From the NCBI RefSeq assembly GCF_002848345.1, contig NZ_CP025429.1:558001-622000 (forward strand): DNA of 64,000 nt. The letters run 5' to 3'. Shown here piece by piece: positions 18,611 through 26,368 of the stretch. The translations under genes were made by a program, and so were the position numbers. The stretch comes from Chromobacterium sp. ATCC 53434. Its GTDB lineage: Bacteria; Pseudomonadota; Gammaproteobacteria; Burkholderiales; Chromobacteriaceae. Below the pieces are notes generated by a model. It was not told where the DNA came from. It ran no database searches and saw only the letters and a program-made list of their open reading frames with translations. Every line of letters starts with the position of its first letter. Within the stretch, counting starts at the first letter, position 1.

Positions 18611-19345
18611 TTATTTCAATGCGGTGGATTCGACCGGGTTGGCGTGGTTGGCGGAGGCGTGGGGCGTGGCCTGTCGCTTGGAGGCGCGGCTTGTGCCAGC
18701 GGCGACCATTGGATTCAGGCTGTCCACCATGGTGCTCGGGATCAGAATGGTGGTGCCGCGCTCCTTGGTGGTTTCGTAGATGATGTTCATTGCCCGCAAT
18801 TGCAGCGCGGCCGGGTGGTCGGCATAGACATTGGCCGCCTCGACGAACTTGTTGGCGATTTCGGCTTCGGCGGACCCCAAGATGATGCGGGCCTGCTTTT
18901 CTCGTTCGGCCTGCGCCTGACGCGACATCGAGTCCTGCAACGCCACTGGTATGGCAACGTCGCGGATTTCCACTGAGCGCACCGTAATGCCCCATTCCGC
19001 GGTCTTTTCGCCTATCTTGCGGCACAGTTCCTGGTCGGTGCTGCGGCGGTCGCTCAGCAGCACGCCCAGCATCGATGAGCCTATCATTTCACGCAGCGAG
19101 GTCTGCGCCACGCGGTCTATAGCCTGGCGATAATCAGTGATGGCCAGCGCCGCCTTTTGCGCGTCATGGACATGCCAGAAGATGATGGCATCCACGTTCA
19201 CTGGCACCGTGTCGCGGGTCAAGGCCTGTTCGGCATTAAAGGCGGTGGTCTGGATTCTTTCGTCTATGGTTGCCACCACGTTGTCTACCACCGGGATGAT
19301 CAAGAACAGGCCCGGTCCGCTGACTCCGCGCAATTTGCCGGCGCG
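18611..19345 (-). pseudogene. slipin (SPFH/band 7) C-terminal part, 5' end missing
   Basis: From about 19345 leftwards the minus strand reads RAGKLRGVSGPGLFLIIPVV and continues through the SPFH core (DTVPVNVDAIIFWHVHDAQK, IDRVAQTSLREMIGSSMLG) to the helical flotillin-like tail (MSRQAQAEREKQARIILG) and a stop at 18611. The membrane hairpin that must precede it is absent; instead the frame runs into unrelated sequence antisense to the DksA-like gene. The matching N-terminal piece lies on the opposite strand at 20762-20920, which indicates an inversion. Slipins scaffold membrane microdomains. Confidence 0.8.
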
Positions 19346-19405
19346 CAACGCCGTCGCAATCCACCATCGCTCCCCTCCTGCATCGCCGCTGATGGGAGTG
19401 ATGCC

Positions 19406-19804
19406 ATGACAGACACCTCGTCCTCCGCGCCAAGCGCTGTCGACCACAGCCTTTCGCCGCAACAACTGATGGCGTTGGAAGCCGAACTATTGCAGGCGCG
19501 CGATGCCTTGCTGCGCGCCAGCCGGGAAACGGAGCGCCATCTGCAAAGCTTCCTTGCGATCTCCGACGCAGACGAACGCGGCCAACAGGCAGAGGAGCAT
19601 AGGATGGACTTGACGGTTCAAGAGAGGGAAAAACTGCAATTGCAGCGGATAGATCAAGCCTTGCAACGCATACGCGACGGCAGTTACGGCTACTGCGCAG
19701 TCAGCGGCGAGCCCATCGGAATAGACCGCCTTAAGGCTCAACCCACCGCTACGCTATCGCGCGCTGCTCAGGAAAAACTGGAAGCCTGGCAAAAACGGAG
19801 CTAG
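19406..19804 (+). CDS. DksA/TraR-family protein with degenerate zinc site
   Basis: A 132-residue protein with a coiled-coil N-terminal half (about residues 15-95, acidic tip SDADERG) and the C-terminal DksA signature GSYGYCAVSGEPIGIDRLKA. Of the four zinc cysteines of classical DksA only the first remains (CAVS, and no CxxC pair at the end). That resembles the zinc-independent DksA2 type, which is expressed when zinc is limiting. DksA-type proteins bind the RNA polymerase secondary channel and modify responses to ppGpp. GGGAG precedes the ATG. The upstream 60 bp border the presumed inversion breakpoint. Confidence 0.8.
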   Translation: MTDTSSSAPSAVDHSLSPQQLMALEAELLQARDALLRASRETERHLQSFLAISDADERGQQAEEHRMDLTVQEREKLQLQRIDQALQRIRDGSYGYCAVSGEPIGIDRLKAQPTATLSRAAQEKLEAWQKRS

Positions 19805-19812
19805 CTATTCTG

Positions 19813-20529
19813 CTATGGCAGCGGCCCGGACAGGCGTTGATACTCCTTCTTCACCACTTCGTAGCATTCGCAGGTGCGCTGCTCCAGCCCAAAACGATCG
19901 AGAATGGTGATATGCCCCCGCACATAGCGGATCAAACCGGCCTTCTGCAACTTCAGGGCGGCTTCGGTCACGCCCTCGCGGCGGACGCCCAGCATATTGG
20001 CGATCAACTCCTGGGTCATGACCAACTCGTCCCCGGCCAAGCGATCCAGGCTCAACAGCAGCCAGCGGCACAATTGCTGATCCAGCGAATGGTGGCGATT
20101 GCAGACCGCGGTTTGTCCCATCTGGGTGATCAAGGCCTGGGTATAGCGCAGCAGCAGATGCATCATCGGCCCCGCGCGATTGAACTCGTCTTTCAAAGCC
20201 TGCGCTTTCAAGCGATAGCCATAGCCGGCGCTTTGCACCACGGCGCGGCTGGGCGTGGTCTCCCCGCCCATGAACAGGGCGATGCCGACAATCCCCTCCC
20301 AGCCCACCACCGCGATTTCCGCCGAAGCCCCATCCTCCATCACATACAGCAGCGACACGATCGCTGTCGTTGGAAAGTAAACATGGCTCAGCGCGCAGTC
20401 CGGCTCATACAGCACCTTGCCCAAGGGCATTTCTACCGGCTCCAGATGCGGGCGCAGCCGCAACCACTCAGCCTCCGGCAATCCGGCCAGCAAACCATTC
20501 CGCCTAGGATTATCGTCGATGGTCATCAT
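19813..20529 (-). CDS. Crp/Fnr-family transcription regulator
   Basis: A 238-residue regulator. The N-terminal half is a cyclic-nucleotide-binding-like beta barrel (KVLYEPDCALSHVYFPTTAI, about residues 30-50; GWEGIVGIALFMGGE, about 75-90), and the C-terminal half is a Crp-type HTH (MTQELIANMLGVRREGVTEAALKL, about 170-193, recognition helix RREGVTEAALKL). Barrel residues do not obviously form a cAMP pocket, so the effector is unknown. Two adjacent ATG codons follow GGGAGGG; 20529 is the upstream one. A CRP-type palindrome lies 105 bp upstream (20634-20649), and four related sites lie near other genes of the region, so this is the best candidate for their regulator. Confidence 0.85.
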   Translation of the reverse strand: MMTIDDNPRRNGLLAGLPEAEWLRLRPHLEPVEMPLGKVLYEPDCALSHVYFPTTAIVSLLYVMEDGASAEIAVVGWEGIVGIALFMGGETTPSRAVVQSAGYGYRLKAQALKDEFNRAGPMMHLLLRYTQALITQMGQTAVCNRHHSLDQQLCRWLLLSLDRLAGDELVMTQELIANMLGVRREGVTEAALKLQKAGLIRYVRGHITILDRFGLEQRTCECYEVVKKEYQRLSGPLP

Positions 20530-20633
20530 CCCTCCCGAGTGAGCGCGCGCTGGGCCGGCTCGCATGAATCGGCAATTATCCAGCATATGCAATGCCGTTA
20601 ATCTTTACTATGGCTGCCAATCATTGCGCGCTA

Positions 20634-20649
20634 TGTGTGACAGCGTACA
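20634..20649 (+). promoter_or_regulatory. island palindrome B, between crp and slipin N-part
   Basis: TGTGTGACAGCGTACA, preceded by CTA and followed by GATCAATCGC. Over 29 bp it matches site A (22061-22089) at 24 positions. It could control both the Crp/Fnr gene and the slipin promoter. Confidence 0.6.
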
Positions 20650-20761
20650 GATCAATCGCGGGAAAAGCGCCAATTCTTAAGCACTGTCACAAGCTGTTTA
20701 CGATCCGTGTCCGTCTGCGGCCGGTGTCTGCCGGATGGAACGCGCCGCCAGGAGCATCGCC

Positions 20762-20920
20762 ATGAACCCCATCACCTTATTCATTATCACCACCTTGTTC
20801 CTACTAGGCGCGCTGGCCAATTTCCAGGGCTATCTAGCGCCGGCCATTGTGCTATGGGTGGCCGCCGCCATCGTGTCGCAATCCTTACGCATGGCCAATA
20901 CCTGGCAAAAATGTGTGGTG
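20762..20920 (+). pseudogene. slipin N-terminal part, stranded by inversion
   Basis: Starting at ATG 20762 after AGGAG, the frame gives a membrane-hairpin sequence (MNPITLFIITTLFLLGALAN, then APAIVLWVAAAIVSQSL) followed by RMANTWQKCVV. This is the kind of sequence that precedes the VLRAGKLRGVSGPG stretch in slipins. That continuation is found on the minus strand ending near 19345. After about 20920 the sequence becomes the 3' part of an unrelated minus-strand gene. Identification rests on the slipin-type hairpin and the perfect complementarity of the two halves. Confidence 0.65.
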
Positions 20921-21092
20921 TGGCGGCAGCCTCTTGCCCATTGCTCTCCCTTTCCAGCCGCATGGCTTCAGACTCCGCCATCTCGTACAAGGGATAGATA
21001 TGCGAAGGCGGAGGATGCTGGGCATTGTGGACAGACCAGCCAACAAAATGTCCCGCGGTGTTGCGTTCGGTTTTGATGTGGTATCTGGGCAT
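20787..21092 (-). pseudogene. small conserved-looking protein, probably truncated at inversion junction
   Basis: The minus strand from 21092 encodes MPRYHIKTERNTAGHFVGWS and continues with VHNAQHPPPSHIYPLYEMAE, an organised small protein with GGAG 6 bases before the ATG. After about residue 57 (near 20920) the frame becomes antisense of the slipin N-part, so its natural C-terminus is lost or only a few residues longer. I do not recognise a function. Confidence 0.5.
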
Positions 21093-21324
21093 GGGAGACT
21101 CCTTCACGCGTGATTCGTACTCGGCTTCAAGGTTGAGCGCCTGCGATGGAACAGAGTTCAGTACTGCCGAGCGTGCGGCAAGGATGGGTAGCGGTCTGTG
21201 CGTTGGAGCGCACATGCCAAATCATTTGGCCTGGCGCCGCATGGTTTCTGGAGCCGGCGCGCCGCCCTTGGCCGTGCCGATGGTACGACGAGGCGGCGCA
21301 AGGCGGCATCAGATTGGGATGGGC

Positions 21325-21888
21325 TTAACGCTTGATGAGCGAAATCTTGGTGCCTTCTATGCTCAGGCTGGCCATCAGGCCTTCCTGGTCGAAGATGAAG
21401 GCATAGGCGTCGTTGCGCAATGTCGTCGAGCTCAAGTTTTTCGCCGTGCCGGCATCAACCACGACTACGCTGGGGCCGGTGCCGATTTCCCAACCCATGG
21501 ACTTTTTCAGATAGCGGACGGCTTTCTGATTCATCAGAAATACTACATAGCCATAGGATTCCGCGCCTGCCTGCCATCCCCAGGATGCGGTGACTGAGTT
21601 GTAGTAGCCGTTGGGTTGGCCTCCTTCCAGCAGCACGCCTTCGCCGTATGCGCCGCCAAAGATCAGCCCGGCTTTGACAATCTTGGGAAACACCAGGATG
21701 GCGGAGGCCTTGTGGGAGAGACTTTCCGCCGCAGGGCTCGTTTGATACAGCATGTGCAGCGATTGCAGGGCGGCCTCATCCAGATCGCGCGCCGATTCGG
21801 CCAGGGTATAGGCGCTAGCCAGACACAGCATCAGCCCGGTGGCGGCCAGCAATAGGGCTTTCTGTAGATTGTGTAGGGGATTGATCAT
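21325..21888 (-). CDS. SYLF/Ysc84-type lipid-binding secreted protein
   Basis: A 187-residue protein with a signal peptide (about residues 10-31, LLLAATGLMLCLASAYTLAES) and a SYLF domain. The latter contains KASAILVFPKIVKAGLIFGG, the YNSVTASWGWQAGAESYGYV stretch and the closing GLMASLSIEGTKIS. SYLF domains bind phosphoinositides in eukaryotes and probably phospholipids here, so a periplasmic envelope role is likely. AAGGAG precedes the ATG at a good distance. It is a member of the stress region, but no palindrome of the shared type lies directly ahead of it. Confidence 0.85.
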   Translation of the reverse strand: MINPLHNLQKALLLAATGLMLCLASAYTLAESARDLDEAALQSLHMLYQTSPAAESLSHKASAILVFPKIVKAGLIFGGAYGEGVLLEGGQPNGYYNSVTASWGWQAGAESYGYVVFLMNQKAVRYLKKSMGWEIGTGPSVVVVDAGTAKNLSSTTLRNDAYAFIFDQEGLMASLSIEGTKISLIKR

Positions 21889-22063
21889 GGTGGAACTCCT
21901 TGAAAGGGGTCTGAGACTCTCCTCGAATGCTATGGCGTAAAGTTAGGGTGCTTTGTTTCGTAAGCCATGGACATGGTGAGTTTCAGTGCCCATCATATTC
22001 GGCAGCGGTGGCGGCCACTGTTCGCCAGCGAACATAACCGACTGTCAATAACGACAGTTGCTA

Positions 22064-22079
22064 TGTGCGTAAGCGCACA
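22064..22079 (+). promoter_or_regulatory. island palindrome A, upstream of cfa
   Basis: TGTGCGTAAGCGCACA, a near-perfect CRP-type dyad (TGTGCG and CGCACA around four bases). It is preceded by CTA and followed by TATCAATCGC, 128 bp before the cfa start. The rest of the gap 21889-22207 holds no gene. Confidence 0.65.
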
Positions 22080-22207
22080 TATCAATCGCACCCTATCGGG
22101 TTATTTTGCCACAGCCTATGCTGCGTCCCGCGCGCCAGCGCGCACGGGACCATGCCGATATGCATGCGCAGGGCAATCTTGGTTTCTTCATCAAAGGAGG
22201 CCGGATC

Positions 22208-23443
22208 ATGGCTTGGCAGAATGATATGGAGCAATGGGCGCAACAGATACGACAGCGCAATCCGTTTGCGGCGAGATTGGTTTGGGATGACAGGCAGATC
22301 GATTTTGGCGCTTTCGAGCGGCCATTGGTGACGCTGTACGTCAGGGAAGCCTCCGCGCTGCGTTACTTGTTGTCGCCTAGCCTGGATGGTTTGGGCGAAG
22401 CTTATGTGCGTGGGGTTTTCGATGTGGAGGGCGCGCTGGATGACATCATAGACTTGGCCTATTCCTTGTCCCGTGGCAGCGACAGCCGCCTTAAGGAGAT
22501 TGCCAGCTATTTCCGCCACTCGCGCAAGGCGGATCGGCAGGCCATCCAGTACCACTATGATGTGTCTGATACGTTCTACACCCTATGGCTGGACCCGCTG
22601 ATGGTGTATTCCTGCGCTTATTTCGAAACCGGCGAGGAGTGCCTTGCCGAGGCGCAAGTCAAGAAAATGGATCATATCCTGACCAAGTTGAAGCTGACGC
22701 CGGGACAGACCCTGCTCGACATCGGCTGCGGCTGGGGCGGGCTGGTGATGCGGGCGGCGCAACGCTTTGGCGCGCATTGCCTGGGCATCACGCTGTCGCA
22801 GAATCAATATGAAACGGCGACAGCCAGGGTGCGCGCCGCGGGCCTGCAAGACCGCATCGAGATCCGCTTGCAGGATTATCGGGACACCCAAGGCCAATTC
22901 GATCGCATCGCCAGCGTGGGGATGTGCGAGCATGTTGGTCTCAAGGGCTTGCCGGATTACTTCAGCCGGATCCACAGCCTGCTGCGCGATGACGGGATGG
23001 CGCTGAATCACGGCATCACCCTATCCAGCGCGGATAGCCTGGAGGTGCCGTTCGGTGCTGGCCGCTTCATTGAGAAATATGTCTTCCCCGGCGGGGAGCT
23101 GCCACATATCGGAGAGGTGCTGCGCACCATGCAGCAGGGCGGGCTAGAGGCGCTGGATGTGGAAAATCTGCGCCGCCACTATGCCAAGACCTTGTCGTGC
23201 TGGACAATGAATTTTGAAAACCAGAGCGTTCGCATCCGCCAGGAAGTGGGCGAGGAGAAGTATCGTATCTGGCGGGTATATCTTTCCGGCTGCGCCTACG
23301 CTTTCCGCCATGATGTGGTGAGCATCTACCAAGTGCTCTGTCATAAGGCTGGCCGTCATGCCGATGGTTTGCCGTGGTCGCGCCAGTATATGTATGCGCA
23401 TGGCGATGCAGAGGCAGCAACCATGCCCTCCCCAAACGGATGA
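22208..23443 (+). CDS. cfa: cyclopropane-fatty-acyl-phospholipid synthase
   Basis: A 411-residue enzyme that adds a methylene bridge to unsaturated acyl chains of membrane phospholipids, using S-adenosylmethionine. Visible hallmarks are the N-terminal lipid-binding domain, QYHYDVSDTFYTLWLDPLMV, the SAM-binding loop LLDIGCGWGGLVMRAA (about residues 175-190), GITLSQNQYETA, and the C-terminal FPGGELPHIGEV. AAAGGAGG lies ahead of the ATG. Cyclopropanation stiffens membranes against acid, heat and desiccation, which fits the stress-gene context. Site A upstream suggests control by the local Crp/Fnr regulator. Confidence 0.95.
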   Translation: MAWQNDMEQWAQQIRQRNPFAARLVWDDRQIDFGAFERPLVTLYVREASALRYLLSPSLDGLGEAYVRGVFDVEGALDDIIDLAYSLSRGSDSRLKEIASYFRHSRKADRQAIQYHYDVSDTFYTLWLDPLMVYSCAYFETGEECLAEAQVKKMDHILTKLKLTPGQTLLDIGCGWGGLVMRAAQRFGAHCLGITLSQNQYETATARVRAAGLQDRIEIRLQDYRDTQGQFDRIASVGMCEHVGLKGLPDYFSRIHSLLRDDGMALNHGITLSSADSLEVPFGAGRFIEKYVFPGGELPHIGEVLRTMQQGGLEALDVENLRRHYAKTLSCWTMNFENQSVRIRQEVGEEKYRIWRVYLSGCAYAFRHDVVSIYQVLCHKAGRHADGLPWSRQYMYAHGDAEAATMPSPNG

Positions 23444-23469
23444 GGCAGGATCGGTCGGGGTGGGACGGA

Positions 23470-23868
23470 TTATTGCGAGTCGTGAACTCGCATGTAGTTG
23501 ATGATGACCCGGACCTCCTTGACGCCCAGCGTCAGATCTCAGACCCGGTCAACCTCGGCCTGGGTATCCACCTGCCCGCTCAGCATGACTCGACCGTTAT
23601 CGGTTTCCACTCGTATTTCGTACGAGGTCAGATCAGGATCGCGGAACAGCTCGGCTTTGACTTTGCCAGCAATCATGGCGTCCGAGACATAGCTGCTCAC
23701 CTCGGTGCCTTCGGCATAGGTATCGCCCATGGTTTGCGTCGAGGCGGGCGGGTTGTCCGGCATGGTGCTGACGGTATTGCCGCGGGCGCCTGCAGAAACG
23801 GTGATCAGCGCGGCGTAGGCAAGAAACAGAGTAAAGCGGCTTGCGCGTTGCATGGATGGGGTAAGCAT
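23470..23868 (-). pseudogene. secreted BON-domain protein with in-frame stop
   Basis: From 23868 (or ATG 23853) the minus strand encodes a signal peptide (FTLFLAYAALITVSAGARG) and one BON domain (ISSUE-free core: GKVKAELFRDPDLTSYEIRV, VMLSGQVDTQAEVDRV). A TGA at 23539-23541 stops it after DRV, but the same frame continues with DLTLGVKEVRVIINYMRVHD to a TAA at 23470, which is how BON domains normally finish. The single stop therefore looks like a nonsense change, though the shortened product might still fold. Confidence 0.65.
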
Positions 23869-24038
23869 GATCGACTTCTTTTGCTCAACCGTAGATCGCC
23901 CCGCCTAGGGCGGAGCGATCGCTGTGTCTGATTCGCGGCCAGACAGTCAACCATTGCGGGAGCCAGTGGCGCGCTACCCTGATCCGGGATCAGCGCTCAA
24001 GCCGGCTGTCGGCGCTGAGGTTTGCTGTGACTGCGCGT

Positions 24039-24257
24039 TCAGGCCTTGGGTGGGGTATAGCCAGGAGGGCTTTCGTGAGCCAGCCCGGTTTGGCCGCCAG
24101 CCTGCTTGGTAGGAGCGCGCGGAGCGGCGTCGCTGGCAGGATGCTGTTGGCCGGTGGTTTGGGTGGGGCCGACGCCTGGCTTGGCGCTGTCAGCGCACGG
24201 CTTTGGGGCCGCGGCGGCATCCTTGGGGGAGGCATTCTGCTGCTTGTGCTTGTCCAT
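24039..24257 (-). CDS. small Pro/Ala/Gln-rich hypothetical protein
   Basis: A 72-residue low-complexity polar protein (MDKHKQQNASPKDAAAAPKP ... HESPPGYTPPKA) with no hydrophobic segment, predicted to be disordered. AGAGGT lies before the ATG. A CRP-type palindrome (site D) is centred about 90 bp upstream. No function is recognisable; its size, disorder and promoter suggest a stress-induced hydrophilic protein, an inference only. Confidence 0.55.
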   Translation of the reverse strand: MDKHKQQNASPKDAAAAPKPCADSAKPGVGPTQTTGQQHPASDAAPRAPTKQAGGQTGLAHESPPGYTPPKA

Positions 24258-24339
24258 GGTGACCTCTTTAGCTATCCAACTTCCCGCAGGATTGCGAGGC
24301 GTTGGCAGGCTGACTTTGGGGCTTAAGCGGGCAGATGTC

Positions 24340-24355
24340 GGTGCGTTATCCAACA
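24340..24355 (-). promoter_or_regulatory. island palindrome D, upstream of small Pro-rich gene
   Basis: Minus strand TGTTGGATAACGCACC, preceded by CTA. It shares GTTGGATA-CGCAC with site E (25615-25630), and both lie about 80 bp ahead of a small gene. Confidence 0.5.
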
Positions 24356-24415
24356 TAGATAGTAAGCCGGCTCGAAAAAACCGGTTTTGCGAATCATGGC
24401 GGCGCTGGATTGCGC

Positions 24416-24850
24416 TTAGGCGCGGAAGATGTCGAATGTTTCAATCTTGAGCACTCGGCGGATGGCGAAATATCTGGAGATGGCGGCGATGATCCCCACC
24501 ATGCCAAAGGCCAGCGCCAGGTTCCAGAAGGTGATAATGGTCGCGTAGTTGGGCAGCTGCGAGCGGGCGAGGGTGATCAGCCGCGTGATCAGCCCTATGC
24601 CCAGGCCAAAGCCGGTGACCGCGGTGAAAGTAGCCATGAACAGAATCATCACCACCAGCTCGCCTCCTTTTTTGGCACCGATGGCCTTGAGGGTGCCGCA
24701 TTTCTCCAGATTCTCCAGGATGAAGCTGTAAAACGTCTGGCCGGAGATCGACAGCCCGACGATGAGGCTGATCACCGTCATCAGGTATTGCTTGCGCTGA
24801 TTGTCGATGGCGTAGTTCCAGGCGCTGGCGCGGACAGTGGTAAGTGACAA
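24416..24850 (-). pseudogene. FtsX-type ABC permease, C-terminal fragment
   Basis: The minus-strand frame encodes about 144 residues matching only the end of a MacB/DevC-like permease: YLMTVISLIVGLSISGQTFY, the LKAIGAKKGGELVVMILFMA loop and segment, and a final pair of membrane helices ending FAIRRVLKIETFDIFRA. Such permeases are usually about 380-400 residues, so the N-terminal membrane helix and periplasmic domain are missing. No ATPase partner is nearby. It is a remnant of an exporter locus. Confidence 0.75.
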
Positions 24851-25063
24851 GCCTGCGTGGGTTAGCGAACAGACTGCCCTGCCACCCTCGCTCAGGATAT
24901 AGCAAGGCGAGCCGGTTCTGCTGTCCGGCCGGGCAAGGAATTCAGTGCCTCCGGTTTTTTACGGCGAAGCAGCAAGTTGCCTTCGATGTTCCTGAATGGT
25001 TGCCAGCCCGCTCGTTTAGATGGGCTGAGCTGGGCACGGCGGGGCTTCGCTATGGAGACGATC

Positions 25064-25471
25064 ATGAACTATGCAGAGCGCGATATTTACGGGGTGTACC
25101 GAGTGAAAGTCCATACGCAGTTAGCGGAGCAGGTGGAGCTGATGGCGGTGAATGAGCTGATCGGCAGCGACGTTTACAACCAGCGCAATGTGTTTCTGGG
25201 CGATATCAAGGAAATCATGCTGAACGTGAAAACGGGCTGCATCGCGTATGTGCAATTGTCGATTCGCGGATTGCTGGACCTTGACGGCAAAAGGGTGGCC
25301 GTGCCGTGGAGCGCCTTCATGTTTGATGCCGCGAATAATCGCTTGGTGGTGAGTGTGGATCGTTTGCATTTGTGGCAGGTCCCTGACATTGAAGTGCACA
25401 AGTGGCTGCATGTGAACCAGCCAACGCCTTTGCCCGACAAGGCGGCCGACTATGGCCGCGGACTCGACTAA
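25064..25471 (+). CDS. PRC-barrel-like protein
   Basis: A 135-residue protein with a PRC-barrel-like fold: LIGSDVYNQRNVFLGDIKEI (about residues 33-52), then GCIAYVQLSIRGLLDLDGKR and VAVPWSAFMFD. PRC barrels occur in photosynthetic reaction centres, RimM and many stress-cluster proteins and usually mediate protein binding. GGAG lies 8 bases ahead of ATG 25064; an ATG at 25052 is an alternative. No signal peptide. Its specific role is unknown. Confidence 0.75.
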   Translation: MNYAERDIYGVYRVKVHTQLAEQVELMAVNELIGSDVYNQRNVFLGDIKEIMLNVKTGCIAYVQLSIRGLLDLDGKRVAVPWSAFMFDAANNRLVVSVDRLHLWQVPDIEVHKWLHVNQPTPLPDKAADYGRGLD

Positions 25472-25614
25472 ATAATCCGGATGTGGCCCTGGCTCCCTTG
25501 CTGCAGGTTTTACAGCTTGTGGCAGCGCTGTCACGAAGAGGCGTCTGGGCTGCAATCCTATTGCCATGTCGCGCGCATTGGCCAGCCACGAGTAAGCCAT
25601 ACGCATCCCCACTT

Positions 25615-25630
25615 AGTTGGATAGCGCACA
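25615..25630 (+). promoter_or_regulatory. island palindrome E, upstream of small acidic gene
   Basis: AGTTGGATAGCGCACA, preceded by CTT. Compared with site D, 19 of 23 aligned positions agree. It lies 82 bp before the acidic-protein start. Confidence 0.5.
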
Positions 25631-25712
25631 GACAGTCTGCTACCTAACATTCATGGTAAGGATGCCGACCTCTTGCAATGTCGCGGGCGGTTTGCTTCAT
25701 AGGAGCATGATC

Positions 25713-25937
25713 ATGGACCCGCTTGTTCAACACGATAGCGATGGCGACATGTTCTGGTTGCCTGAAGAAGATATCAAGTCGCTACCCGAAACCTGGTTAC
25801 CGACGCGGAAGATACTGCCGGGCTCCACCGAGTACTTCAGTTTCACCACCGAGATCTACGACCCGTTTGACGAGGTGATTCTGCACGATTTGGACCAGTA
25901 CGAAACGGTTGACGGCGATTGGCCGATGGATGACTGA
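25713..25937 (+). CDS. small acidic hypothetical protein
   Basis: A 74-residue, strongly acidic protein (MDPLVQHDSDGDMFWLPEED ... YETVDGDWPMDD) without hydrophobic segments. AGGAG at 25701-25705 is 7 bases before ATG 25713, which favours this start over ATG 25707. Site E upstream suggests co-regulation with other genes of the region. I do not recognise a family. Confidence 0.6.
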   Translation: MDPLVQHDSDGDMFWLPEEDIKSLPETWLPTRKILPGSTEYFSFTTEIYDPFDEVILHDLDQYETVDGDWPMDD

Positions 25938-26131
25938 ATCAGCAGCCGGCGAGTTTGGCGCGCAACTCTAACGTTACATCCCGCGGCGGTCGGTCGCTGC
26001 CACAGTGGGTTGCGCGACAGGCGATGCCAGAACGCTTGGGCGGTTTGACCGTGCGCCACAATTCCTTTGATGGCAGGCGTAATGTGGACTGCGTTTATCT
26101 TCCAGTTTCGACGGGTGTCCGGGAGAATGCC

Positions 26132-26278
26132 ATGTTTGAAATTGTCATTGTCACCTTGCTGATCTTGTGGGCCTTGGGTTTGTTGACGGCTTTCACAATG
26201 GGAGGCTTCATCCATATTCTTTTGTTGTTGGCAGTCGTGGCTATACTGGTGCGTTTTATCCAAGGTCGGCCGTTATAA
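26132..26278 (+). CDS. lmo0937-type small membrane protein
   Basis: A 48-residue protein with two hydrophobic helices (VIVTLLILWALGLLTAF and IHILLLLAVVAILVRFI) joined by TMGG, ending in a basic tail. This matches the small lmo0937-type membrane proteins seen in many stress clusters. GGGAG lies before the ATG. The function of the family is unknown. The gap from 25938 to 26131 has no other gene. Confidence 0.75.
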   Translation: MFEIVIVTLLILWALGLLTAFTMGGFIHILLLLAVVAILVRFIQGRPL

Positions 26279-26368
26279 GTGCCAAATAATGGAGTTGATC
26301 ATGCCGCGCGGCGTGTCGCTTAGCCAGGCAATCATGAGACGATGGGTCCGCAGCCTGAGCGCGCAGCC

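Noticed and set aside
26001..26020. Sixth palindrome copy (AGTGGGTTGCGCGACA) upstream of the lmo0937-type gene
   Set aside because: It keeps the outer GT and ACA but fails at three of the eight invariant positions, so it was not counted.
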